Shown: in pieces, positions 11,066-21,564 of the stretch
How the letters are laid out: each line of letters starts with the position of its first letter
Position numbering within the stretch: the stretch's first letter is position 1
From: Ramazzottius varieornatus
Lineage: Eukaryota; Tardigrada; Eutardigrada; Parachela; Ramazzottiidae
Length of the DNA stretch: 64,000 nucleotides
Assembly (NCBI GenBank): GCA_001949185.1
Contig: BDGG01000001.1
Span: 8,873,511 to 8,937,510, forward strand
Direction: 5' to 3'
Made by a program: the position numbers and the translations under genes
Notes under the pieces: generated by a model
What the model was told of the DNA's origin: nothing
The model's database searches: none
What the model saw: only the letters and a program-made list of their open reading frames with translations

Positions 11066-11777
11066 CTACTTTTCCGGTCGAGCTCCGAAGGCGTTCTCGG
11101 AGCCGTAGACCATGTACAGGAAACCATCTTCGTCGCGTTCCTTGTCGTAAATGTCAGCAATGCAGGTGGATGTGCTGACCAGCGCTTGGGCGTTCACCAT
11201 CAGGAAGAAGGTTTGATTTGGATGCAAAGATAGTCGACGTCTGCAAAACAAACAAGAGAATGCATCAGCGAAACGAACAGCTGAAACGAACAGCTGAAGT
11301 GACGCAGTTAACTATTAGTACATGCACCACAAACATGTGACTTCAAGGTAGGCTTGAGTACTACTGTAGCAAATATAACGGCGAAAAACGACGGCCGCGA
11401 TGACGTCACACACCAGTTTCTCAAAAGCCGAGCAAAGACGGGATGGTGAGCACTGGTGGCACATGATGAAAAGCGATTATGTTACGCAATTTTAGTAGGG
11501 TATAGGGTGATCACGTGCCAACCGATCCGAAGGACGACAGTTCAAAGCCCAGAATACCCGACTTTTACCTGATAATGCGTGCCAATTCTGACACGGTTAT
11601 GTAATCGGGAACGAGGAATTTGGCCTTGTCCAGCAACGGCAGACTTTTCTCGTTGTCCATCCGCTCGATAACAATGGGAATCTTGTCAGGATGATGGCGA
11701 CGAATTTGTCCAACGTCGGCAACACGATCGGCGAAGCTGCGACGTTCTCTGAAACCTTTGAGGCTGCTACTGGCCAT
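11066..11777 (-). CDS. MAP1LC3: Atg8-family protein, LC3 type
   Basis: A ubiquitin-like autophagy modifier that is conjugated to phosphatidylethanolamine on phagophore membranes and recruits cargo receptors with LIR motifs. Two exons: 11569-11777 and 11066-11240. About 127 residues match LC3: [47 protein letters not shown] and [17 protein letters not shown]. The conserved Gly before ARPEK is the expected ATG4 cleavage site, leaving a five-residue tail. The start MASSSLKG fits the usual LC3 N-terminus; an upstream in-frame extension is not needed. The [10 protein letters not shown]-terminus is closer to LC3 than to GABARAP. The intron carries a CRE octamer at 11401. Confidence 0.95.
11401..11408. 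promoter_or_regulatory. CRE-type octamer TGACGTCA
   Basis: A perfect CREB/ATF consensus inside the single LC3 intron. Confidence 0.35.
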
Positions 11778-12751
11778 TTTCAGACGCAATTTAGAAAAAA
11801 ACAAAAACTCTTTGGAGAGGAGTGGCAGCAAGGGAAGATCAAGGAAACATCACTTGTTTTACAGCGTCGTTATCGTTGATAGGGAGGGAAAAGCAGCACA
11901 CTCAGCAGCAAGTCAGGCTCAGGCACTTGAGGGACGTGTAAGCATTCTTTGTCCGCGATCGACCACAATAAAGGATCGATAAAGTCTTTTTCCCAGTTAA
12001 CTCCCACGACCAGTTCAGCCTACAAAGACAAGACGGGCATACAATGTAGGAAATATGACAGATTCAAAACAGGAAACGCATGGTCTGACGAAAGATCAGT
12101 GTGAACTGACAGGTAACCCAGCAATGACAAACAAAGAAGAAGGAAATTCTCGACAAAAAAATCTCTACAACTTAATACAAGGCCAAAAGAAAATCATGTG
12201 AGCACTGAGCAGGCCTTGATCAAGGCCGTGCCTGGATGGGCGGAAGCCTGACCGAATTTTCGGCGAAGCAACGACCATGTTCTCATTAGAGACGACCAAC
12301 CACATTTACTCATTAGCATCAAGACCGCCCCTTCGTCTTTTCAGCGCCAGTCCGGCAACAGATGGCGGCACTGCCACTGCTGTTGCACCTTTCGCGATGA
12401 CGTCATGAGCCATCCTTCATCTGGTACGAAATTTCCGACTTGCCTGACCGCCCTGGAACTTCTGGACTTTGAACTTGGCTAACTCAAAGGCGAATCTGTA
12501 GTCCTCATGCCTCCTTTCGTCGGTAAAATTTAGTTGTCTAGAGATGTTGGAAAGACTGTTGGATGTTGGGAAGGGAGGCTTTGGCGAACAGTTCCAGGTT
12601 CTTTGGAATGGGGTAGAAGGGGAGTTGTCAGTGGTGCAGTCTTACTCGGTCAGCCAAATCTTCTTACTCCCTACTGCAGCAACCTCTAACGTCTTGTCTT
12701 TGTCTGTGTCGACGGTCCAGCTAGACCTTGCGTATGGAGCCGTAGAAGGCC
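11778..12751. promoter_or_regulatory. Divergent spacer between LC3 and the F-box gene
   Basis: The promoter region for two head-to-head genes. It holds a CRE octamer at 12398, and a palindrome ggccttgatcaaggcc (12212-12227) followed by gtgcct that recurs in the Nrf-gene intron near 41770. No ORF is convincing. Confidence 0.4.
12398..12405. promoter_or_regulatory. CRE-type octamer TGACGTCA
   Basis: A perfect CRE about 350 bases upstream of the F-box start and 620 upstream of LC3, in the shared divergent spacer. Confidence 0.45.
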
Positions 12752-14163
12752 ATGCCCGTCGCCGCTCTTTCTTCGGTCAGCCTTACCTCTGCCAAGCGCA
12801 AAGACGATGGAGCGGATCAAAGCGGCAGTGGCCAAGCCAGTGTCAAAATGCTCAAGCGGGAAGACGCGCCATCCTTGACATACGTCATCCATAACCTTCC
12901 CAAGAATGTTAAATACAGCAAGATCGAGTCCTTCCTCTCTCCCTACCAAGCTAGAGCGATCGACCTGCAGAAAGCCTACGGTCCCTTGAGGTTGGTCCAA
13001 GTGGAGTTGGCCACAGCCGCCGAAGAGGCATGGGTCTTTGCCAAGAAAGACGGCACCAAATTTCACTTGATCAATTCGCAGCTTCCTCGTTTCGTCTTTC
13101 TGCGTTCGCCGCAACAAACGCAAGCTGACATTGAGCAACTGCCGGCGGCATTTGCCGCTCTGCCCGACACCATTCTCTTTAGCATATTCACCTACTTTGA
13201 CTACCTGAGCCGGGTGCGCCTCAGCCGCGTTTGCCAGAAATGGAGGGGCGAACTTGGCCGAGGGCGGACTGCGGCCAAGCGCATCGCCTACATCAACTAC
13301 ACGGCTATCTCCAAGGTGCCGACCTTCCCCAAGTTTCGTATCAGCTCGCAGCTCACTCACCTCATCATTCGAGTCAAGTCCTACGCTGCCATCAAAGCCC
13401 TCAAGTTGTAGAAGGTGCTCTCGTAATATCCGCAGTTTACCAAGCTAACCTTGTCGCATCACCCCACAACCCACGTCACTTGGCGCAGTAGCATAAGCCA
13501 CCACATCTTGCCGGCCATTTTGGACGAAGTGTGGTTGGCCGTCAAATACATCCGCTTGCTCAATTGTCAGCTTGCCATAGGCGCTACGGTGACCAAAGTC
13601 TCACGAGGGGGCCAAACGACGACGGCCGGCCTATTCGAGCAGGTGACGTCGCGCCGTCAGTGGAAGTTGACCATCAAATGTTCCGAAGTCCTTCTACAGG
13701 CTACTGATCGTTCCGCCACCTGGATGCAGAGCTTGATTCGGTACTGTGCTACGGCCAACCTACTATGGCCCTACGGAATGGAACAAGCTAGCTGGCTCAA
13801 CTCATGTTTAGGGCAAATCCGCAAGAACGACCCGGAGCACATGCAGACCATCCACAACCATGCCACTTCGGACTTTGCTGGGCAGTATGGACACTGCCCC
13901 TATCTGCTCGCCCCGGCCGAGCACAACGTCATGCTGGCAGGAAGAAGGCTGAACAAGTTGGACTTGGCCATGGTGGCTGGTTATGTCCAGCTGGCCAACA
14001 AGTCGGCCAGTGTGACCAATGGTCGCTATCTGGACTATGCCTTCTCCAAGAAGCTTCTTTTACCCCCTCAGCTCATGCCCGACACTGTCCACTTTGACGA
14101 ATCTTTCCCCGCACATAAAGCCCTTGCCATCACTTTCAAACGTGAAGTTAACATAGAGGCCTA
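12752..14163 (+). CDS. F-box protein with leucine-rich C-terminal half, apparently disrupted
   Basis: F-box proteins carry substrates to SCF ubiquitin ligases. The N-terminal ~220 residues include a possible RNA-recognition-like segment (YVIHNLPKNVKYSKIESF, about 45-110) and an F-box (LPDTILFSIFTYFDYLSRVRLSRVCQKW, given here as LPDTILFSIF...RVCQKW, about 135-165). An LRR-like helix/strand pattern begins after it. In the same frame, TAG (13409) and TAA (13424) interrupt, and then 237 more residues continue in frame to the stop at 14161. No GT-AG intron of suitable phase removes both stops. Reading one frame over gives CRRCSRNIRSLP, which fits the LRR rhythm, so two compensating small shifts (sequence error, polymorphism or pseudogene) are the simplest explanation. 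Confidence 0.65.
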
Positions 14164-14505
14164 GCACAGCATCTGGCCTTCTAGGTTGTAACGGCGCATT
14201 CTGGCTCTGGTTCTGACTCTGGTCCCGACTCTGGCAGAATTTACGAGTAGTAAATGGCGCTATCTTTGGCCACAAGCCAGGGTTAATACTGAAGCGCTCC
14301 TATATCGCTGTCAAAAAGCATATTTGTCCTAGCTGCCATAACTTTGAAGTCTCACGTGTCAAAGTCACACACTCGCTGCTTCTGATATTGATAAGTCGAG
14401 AGTAGAGAAGCTCATCCTCGGCAGCAGATATTATGCTTGTTTGTTTGTCAAGTCGATCAGCAGGTGGTGTGGTCATATTCTTCCGCTGGATCGCCAAAGA
14501 TAGGA
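14164..14505. other. Intergenic spacer
   Basis: Spacer with a small run of tggctctggttctgactctg-like repeats near 14200. No gene seen; it probably holds the promoter of the first FCACT peptide gene. Confidence 0.4.
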
Positions 14506-14865
14506 ATGGCTCGTCTAGCATTTCCAGTCTGGGGGCTTCTTATCCTCTTTCTCTGTGACCAGCTGGTGATGAGCAGCGTTATGCGACGGCCAGCAGCAAG
14601 TGTGGAAAGCAGACCAGCAGCGGCCGATGCCGACATTGCTGACAGCCAGCTCCAACGTCAAAGCGCCACATTCAGTGTGCCTTACGCCCAACATCCGCAA
14701 TATCGGCCAGGTAGGATCTGCCCTCTCTGCTGCACCTACAAAAGCGCCTCAAACTATCTGCCATTTCTTCTTCTCCTTGCAGGATTACAATGGAGTCCGC
14801 CAAGACCGACGCATCCCGGAACCTATTTCTGCGCTTGCACAATTTACACCATGTACTGCTGTTGA
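14506..14865 (+). CDS. Secreted Cys-motif mini-protein 1 (FCACT family)
   Basis: ATG at 14506 opens a signal peptide (ARLAFPVWGLLILFLCDQLV), then a low-complexity Gln/Ala/Ser-rich pro-region ending PQYRP. Exons 14506-14710 and 14783-14865 join in phase to give about 95 residues ending TYFCACTIYTMYCC. The 72-base intron has consensus ends but is a multiple of three and has no stop, so unspliced RNA would also code. The last residues match the neighbour at 15096-15347 (FCACTxYTxxCC), marking a tandem duplicate pair. Four Cys in a 10-residue tail suggest two disulfides and a secreted peptide hormone, matrix or defence role. I know no named family with this motif. Confidence 0.6.
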   Translation: MARLAFPVWGLLILFLCDQLVMSSVMRRPAASVESRPAAADADIADSQLQRQSATFSVPYAQHPQYRPGRICPLCCTYKSASNYLPFLLLLAGLQWSPPRPTHPGTYFCACTIYTMYCC

Positions 14866-15095
14866 TCTAAGACAGAGAAAAGAAGCTTCAAGCGTCACCT
14901 TTAATATCCACCACAATATACGGGCCACGCTCCCATAGTGATCCATCTCTCTTTCCCTGACTTTCACATTAATTACTTTTTTTATCCAACACCAAGCCGC
15001 ATATGTACTTACTCTTTCTTTTTTTTCTGGCTGCAAATTTAACGTGCTGATTGTAATTGTGGTAAATTGTGACTTCAGCCTGCCAAGAAAAAGAC

Positions 15096-15347
15096 ATGTC
15101 TTACTCCGCAGCTGTGTTAACTGGCATACTGCTACTTTTGTCACAAGAGATGGTACTGGGCGGCGTCACAAGGTGGCGACAAGGCCGAGCTGCGCCTTGG
15201 TACGGCGGACAGAGGCTGGAGCGCCCCATGCAGCGGCAGTCGCAGGCGCTGGACCTTCCACTGAATCGCCGTCAGGACCGTGCGCAGGGGCCCAAGATGG
15301 CTCGTTTTTGTGCCTGTACCAGCTACACCCACTTTTGCTGCAAATAG
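15096..15347 (+). CDS. Secreted Cys-motif mini-protein 2 (FCACT family)
   Basis: An 83-residue ORF with a signal peptide (MSYSAAVLTGILLLLSQEMV), an Arg/Gln-rich middle holding a dibasic RR (LPLNRRQDRAQ), and the C-terminus MARFCACTSYTHFCCK. An acceptor-like cttcag at 15078 suggests a 5' UTR intron. The two mini-proteins share little outside the last ~12 residues, so selection appears to act on the Cys tail. Processing at RR would release a peptide of about 18 residues carrying CACTxYTxxCC. That cleavage is inference. Confidence 0.6.
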   Translation: MSYSAAVLTGILLLLSQEMVLGGVTRWRQGRAAPWYGGQRLERPMQRQSQALDLPLNRRQDRAQGPKMARFCACTSYTHFCCK

Positions 15348-15960
15348 TACACCGCGCAACTTTTGTCCCATCTGGCAGCTTTCTGCCAGCAAAGTCGCCA
15401 TGCTGGTCTTGCCAAGTGGCGCACGTCTCCAGTGTTATTGACCGAAGACGTGCGCCACCTGACAAAATCATCTTGTCCACTTTGACTGCTGCCGTTGTTA
15501 AGTTTTGCTATGCCTCCTTGTTTCTGATCAAAGAGACTTTTTACGCTGTCCACGGAAGGTTTATCGGTGCAACGAAAGAGGTCAGCATCGGGCAGTTTAC
15601 AATTTCACTCCAACAACTGCCTGCTTGCGGAGACAAACACAAAGGTGTAAAAAGACTCAACTTGGCTCCGATGGAGCCAACAGACAACCTTGTAAAACGC
15701 TAAAGCGCACACAGTCAATAACATTAGAAAGTAGGTTGCGAGGAAGCGAGAGAGCTTGAGCTACACCAAAACGCGCATTGCCTCCAGTACGGCAGAAAAT
15801 TCCGCTAGGAAGGACGGGCGAGACTTGATAGTAAAAGGCACACACTCAACTCCACACTGTGAGATCCGCTAAAAATTTAAATGCAAACTTGGGAAAGCTT
15901 GGCAGAGCTTTTTTCCACACTAGTCAGTTCAATCTTTCGGGGAAAACAAAAACGTCTTGT
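15348..15960. other. Convergent intergenic spacer
   Basis: Lies between the second FCACT gene (+) and the 3' end of EHMT (-). It contains one hairpin element at 15400-15482 and no convincing gene. Confidence 0.5.
15400..15482. repeat. Palindromic hairpin element
   Basis: One well-kept unit: gccaagtggcgcacgtctcc, loop, gacgtgcgccacctg, then catcttgtcc. Confidence 0.85.
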
Positions 15961-18900
15961 CTACTTCTTCCTCTTTCTAGCTTGGAATTTACACTTTGTT
16001 GAGCCGCAGGCACAATAGACACCCTTGTCCACTTGCCGTTGCCAGTACAGGTCCCCGTAGTGAAAGCTGCAGATTCAACAGGGACGACATGCAGATGGTG
16101 TGCAATGTTAAAGGGCTGAAAGGAGCGTGGGAAATGCACTTACGTCAGTTCGTGGCCCTTGCCCACCACTTGTGCCGAAAACATGGCCATCCGTACGCCC
16201 GTGTCCAGTGCGTCGCCCGACACGTAGACGCGGACGGGAAAGAGGTTGGGATCACAAGAATGGTTCAGAAACCTGTCAAATATCCACGCTCTGTTGAAGG
16301 GCCACCCACCCTTGCCAACTTCATAGCTTAGCTGGCACGACATGAAACCTACGCTCAGCTAACAAATCTGCAGCAGATCCTCTTGCCAAGTGGTGCACGC
16401 TTCCAGCCAAAAAGACGGGAGACGTGCGCCACTGAGGACAATAATCTGGCCCAGTTTGCTTTGTGGAGCGGCCTGGTGACAATGGCTTACCGTGCAACGT
16501 TGCCACAACGAGTGGGATCAACGTGATACATGGTACCATCGTAGTTATCGATCTAGGAGAAGAAAAGCACTGTGAAGAATGGAAAACAGTCCAGCACAAT
16601 CATGTCTGCACTACCGTTAGTTCCATGGCCCAATCGTTGTGCGGGTCGCGAGCTAGTAATCGGTCACTCTCGATGATCTCTCCAACGAACCTGCAAAGAT
16701 TGGCAATGAAATAAAGCCATCGCTACGACAAGGACATTGAATCACACTACAAGACAGCTTGAAATGTCATGGTAGAAAATAGAGAGGGAGAAGGCAGATG
16801 ATTGCGGCTTACTCCATGATAAACTCGCCGGGCTGGATGGTCCGCGTGGCTCGAACACCCCAGCCGCGTTTAGTGGTCATGAATATCTCAAATGCCATCC
16901 TGCAAGCAGATAACAAGGCCATCAAAGCTTGCTTTCTTTCCACAGCCTGTGGCTATCGTGGGCGCAAGGAAGCTTCTTGGTACTGTACCTGATGCCTTTC
17001 TGCACCACCCGACTACTGCAGTCGGGCCCACAAGCGCAGTGTGCTCCACACTCAAAGATGGGGTTGCCCTTGCACGTTCCTGGGACGATTGTCCCACTCT
17101 ACATCAACAAGAAGACTCTGACCATTATTCTGACTTATCATCGAGTGTGAAAGCCGGTCGAGTCTACACAAAGTGACAAATGGAGTCTTCCCTTACGGCG
17201 GGCAAATGATGTGGCGGACTTACCCTGCTGTAAGCCAAGCCTCGTTTGAGGCATTGGCAGCTGGTGGTACTACACTGGCCAGCGCGGCAGCCACAGTACA
17301 TCATGCCCTTCAGGCTGGGCGCTTCCCCCAGGTAAATGTTCTCCCGAATGTACACAAAGTCTTTCAGGCTGGCCAGCGACTTTTCATTGACCACCTTGAT
17401 CGCCTTGACTTCCCGACCGAAGGAAATGTCTCTGCAAGAACCATAGGTCAAAGAACGGACCATCACACATGCAACGACAAACAAATTCCATCGCAAAGAT
17501 GGTTTCCCCCAAGTGGCGCATATCGTCGGTCTTGTTGGCTATACGCATGCGCCACTCGAATGAACGAGCTTGGCCCAACTGACGCACACTGTTCAGCCAG
17601 TAGGACAGCAGACGTGCGCCACTTGGTAAAACACTTTTCTAAAGTTCGTTTGCCCAGCTCCTATTTTCGCTGTAGCAAGGGAGCAAGGAGAAGCTTGTGG
17701 AGAAGCGTAGGGTGGAAGATGGCACATACCCGACAAAGGAGCCCGTCTCGAAGGAGTTGGCCACTTTGCAGTAGCTGTTCCACAGGCGGACCACCTCTTG
17801 GTTGCCACAGCGAGTGGCCAGGTCGATGGCGGTCAGGCCCTTCTTGTCGCTAATGGTCGTCTGCGCTCCGCAGATACGGACCATGTCCATCATCAGCTCG
17901 GCTTCGTACCGTGTCAGACCACTCAGCTCCGCTAAACGATGCCTGTCTCAACAGATTAGGCAAATTACTTGTGTGCTACTGGAGAGCGCCGTTGCATCAT
18001 TGTGATAGTTACATGAAAGTGCGATGATCGGCATCGAGGCGGTTGGGGTTAAAGGGGAAGAAGCCCAGGCAGAAGGAGAGGAGGTCGACGCGGCGAGCGG
18101 CGGCTAGAGCGTGTAGCAGGCTCTCGCCTTCTGCTTCGATGCTGTCACAGCCGTACTCCAAGAGAAACGTCTCCAGCTCGTCATTCTTAAAGAGCTGCTG
18201 CTCTCCGCAAAAGAAGGAAATGGCTGTTTGGTACACGTTGTTCTACAAATGTCAAACACCTCCATTAGTCCCACACTGTCCCCATCTGTCTCTTCCTCAG
18301 CCTCACGTCCAAGCTTGGCACACAACTCGCCAATGAGACTCTTTCTCCAACTGGCGCAATTGGTCAGCTATTAACCATGAGAAGGTGCGCCACTTGAGAC
18401 GACAATTTGGTGCAATTGTGTCTTTTTCAAGTAGCGCACGTTGCCGGTGATAATAGCTGAAAGCGTGCGCCACTTGGGTTATGCAGAAGAGTTTGCTTCT
18501 GCTGAGGTGATTGTCCTACCTTGGCGAACATGAGTGAAGCTGTGCTGTTTTGGAGGACGAGAGTGACCATATCCCACATGTTTCTGTGGTCGGCCTTCCA
18601 CAGTTGGTGGGCAATGTGCAGTGCCGAGCTGCCTTCAGGGTCTAGGTCGGTGTGGGCCGTGTAGGGCAAGAGCAGGTCCACCAAGGCCAGGTCGCCACTG
18701 CGCATGGCGATGGCCAGGATGGAAAAGCCCTCTTTATCCCTGACGTTCAGGTCAAAGTCATTCTAAAAAAGGCAAATACCTCCAGTCGACTTTCAAGCTG
18801 ATCGATACAAAAAGCAATTGTCCGCTTACGGCAATGAGCAGAGCGAAGTAGGCCATGAAGTTCTCTTGCTTGGAGTGGTTTCGGGCAGCGTAGAGGGCAA

Positions 18901-20996
18901 TAGTCTGCAGCATTTCCCTGTCTCGTTCGCTCATATCGTTCTTCAATATGTTGACGACGTCGGCCATGTTGACCCGCCCAATGCACTCCACTGTTTTCTT
19001 CCTACAACAAAGTATGTCTCATGTCAACTTCTGACGACACACAGGAGATACAATGCCCAGTGGAGGGAAAAAGCTAACTTTTCAGCTTTGTCCAGTCCCT
19101 CCATCAGCTTCTTAAAGTCAAGGAGCAACTTGGGAGGAAAGATGCTGAGCAGGCGCTGGGGCTCCTTCCTCTGGTAATTGGGCAGTAAGGCTTCACACTT
19201 GCGCTGCTTCTTAATCATCAGGTTCAAGTCTTGCAGCTCTTGACTAGACAGCTTCCTACAAAGAAGAAAAGCCCCTTCAATGATCAAACCTTGGCAAAGC
19301 CATATCTCTTGGCTGCTGCCATGGATCGGTACAAGTGTACTGTACCTGGGCGTGACTTCCAGTGTGGTGATGATGGACGTCTTGAGCCCTTCTTCCCGAC
19401 TGTTGAACGATCCTTCCTCGCTGTTCAGTCGCGTCCGCGGCTTGGCCCGCACACTGCATGCCCAAGCTGTCGACGAGGTGTCAGCTATCTCCAGCGAACC
19501 TTCTCGCGACAAACGCTGCGCGGAAGAAGGCGAAGAAGGCTGCAAAGAAGCGCATTTGATTGGTCAACTTTCGGTGAGAAAAGAACGCTGTCATCAAATT
19601 ACCTGTAAGAAGGCCTGTGCATTTCGTAGTCGTTCGTGCTGGCGGAAGACCGAGTGGACAATGTTCTGCTGTTCCAGCAGGACACTCTTCTGTTGTTCCG
19701 CCTCAGTGGCCAAAGTTGCGGCTGCCACTTTAGCTTTCGACCCACTTCCCACATTCTCGCTACTCTTCCTGCAGATGGAGGATGAGGCTCGGACAGCAGA
19801 GAGACTCTTTGAGTTGGAGAGCGTCTTTGAAGCGCTGGCTTTGCTGTTGGATAGCAGTTCGACTGTCTGGGGCTGGTTTTCCGCTTGTGGAGAAGCTTCC
19901 ATACCGGGGACCATGTTGGATGCTCCTTCGACCGTCCCGTCGACTATACTGGCATTGGTGCTTCCTAGGCCTGAGTCCGAGGCTGGTGTGGGGCTGTGAG
20001 GCACCGAAGTCGAAAGAGGGAAGGCTGGGTAAGCGCTTTCTGTCCGAGGAGAACTGCAAAAAGAAACGACAGGTGACTGATAACAAACACTCATGGCAGA
20101 CCCAGTGGGCAACGGCGTCCACTATAACTTGAATTGACAGCACGCTACAATTTGCCCCTGTGGCCCACCAGACGCCGTAGACTCAACACAATGACAGCAC
20201 AAGTCGGAAACTACATGACGATTTGTGGTGATTGAAAGCTTAACCACTTTACTGCCATCACATTACTAACGGATAAAACCATCAAATCCATTAAACAAGA
20301 AGGAGCTTCCGTGGACAGTGTAACTGTCTTGCCTGGTTTCAAACTCATGGTTAACAGTGAACGAAATACGCGTTTCTGGAAGGTTGCGACGGAAGAAAGA
20401 AGACTCACGTGTACGATGGTTCGGATAGCACAGCAGGAGCAGAACCAACTGACGGCTGCTCGGAGATATCGGAATGAACAGGCGAGGTTGGAAGAAGAGC
20501 GTTGTTCTGAGGAACAACTTCCCTCACCGTCGCACTGCCTTTCAAGATGGGCGAAAAAGTCTTCTCAACATCTGCCTGACGAGAAACGGCAACAGCTACA
20601 GTGGAAACAGTGATATCCACAGGAGATTCCTGGACGGCGGTCTCACTTGCAGGTGATGACAGATCTGCAGACTGAGGTGAACGGAACGATGTGGACGATG
20701 CATCCACAAGTCGAACGTCTTCCCTAGAAGTAGATGGTAAATGCGGTGATTTCTCGATGGCCGGTGGACGCTCGTTCATCAAAGCGCCATTGTGGTGTCT
20801 GGATGTTGTGTTTGAGACGGGTGACAGCACAGGAAGTGGCGGGGGAGGACGAACGGGCGAAACACCTGTCAACAGATAATACAGTACAGTCCAACCTTGA
20901 TTGTTTCATTAGATGGATCGTTTGCGTACCACAGAAAATGATATTTTCGTCGTCCGAATTGTCTTCCGTCAGATCAATTACAACCACCTCCACCAT
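15961..20996 (-). CDS. EHMT: Histone H3K9 methyltransferase, G9a/GLP type
   Basis: EHMT proteins mono- and dimethylate H3K9 in euchromatin; their ankyrin repeats read methylated H3. Sixteen exons: 20930-20996, 20409-20865, 19603-20053, 19346-19539, 19079-19255, 18830-19001, 18520-18762, 18013-18242, 17730-17942, 17224-17431, 16989-17098, 16813-16899, 16615-16690, 16491-16552, 16144-16272 and 15961-16066 (993 residues, phase closed). The N-terminus [14 protein letters not shown] is a textbook SUMO-interacting motif. Then come disordered Ser/Pro sequence, divergent ankyrin repeats ([24 protein letters not shown]), pre-SET Cys clusters ([20 protein letters not shown]), SET ([25 protein letters not shown]), post-[11 protein letters not shown] and a KRKK tail. 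The ankyrin block is shorter and more diverged than in vertebrates. Three introns carry hairpin elements. Confidence 0.93.
16375..16462. repeat. Palindromic hairpin element
   Basis: One unit in an EHMT intron (gccaagtggtgcacgcttcc / gacgtgcgccactgag). The left-arm C-to-T change is not matched in the right arm. Confidence 0.85.
17500..17640. repeat. Palindromic hairpin element, two units
   Basis: Two units in an EHMT intron (caagtggcgcatatcg...catgcgccactcg; actgacgcacactgtt...cgtgcgccacttgg). Confidence 0.85.
18328..18478. repeat. Palindromic hairpin element, two units
   Basis: Two units in an EHMT intron (aactggcgcaattgg...ggtgcgccacttgag; aagtagcgcacgttgcc...gcgtgcgccacttggg). Confidence 0.85.
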
Positions 20997-21564
20997 TGTT
21001 GTAAATCAGAAAACATTATCCGCAAAGAGACTAACCGAACCTTCACTGAAAGCGCGCGAGGGTTATTTTCTCTGTCAGACGGAAACACTCCGCTAGTTTG
21101 CTTATCGTCAGACCGATCGCTCTATTTGCCCTTCACGTTGGACCTGTGCTCTTGCGGATCAAAACTTACCGACACCCACGAACGCCCTTTCATCAACAGA
21201 GCGGGTATCATGAGGCAGAAAAAAGGAGACAGATTAGAGCACTGTTGATCTGAAAGATCGTCTGAGAAAGCCGAGAAGAATTTTGTGGCTGTCTGAGCCT
21301 GTCTCGTTTTGTCTGATTGTCCTCGTCCTTCTTGCGCTTTCTTGATTGGACAATGCGTTGATTAGGTACGTAAAACGCAGATGAACAACGTTGTGCAGCC
21401 TGGTGGTCAACTCATCACAACCTAATACCCCGCTTAAAATATTTGCCGCATTGAGTGGGAGCTGCACCTACGCTATAAGTTTAGTGGACGCAGTTTGCTC
21501 ATACTTTGCTATAGGCCTACCCCGTACTCTGTCGGCACCAAAAACTGCTTCTCTGGAAAGAATC
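20997..21564. other. Spacer between EHMT and the Pro-rich gene
   Basis: A tandem minus-strand pair; the region should hold the EHMT promoter. If the Pro-rich gene splices again at about 21646, it could also hold a last exon of that gene. No gene or repeat recognised. Confidence 0.4.

Noticed and set aside
12686-13360. A 224-codon minus-strand ORF
   Set aside because: Antisense shadow of the F-box gene; the + strand shows the F-box and LRR pattern.
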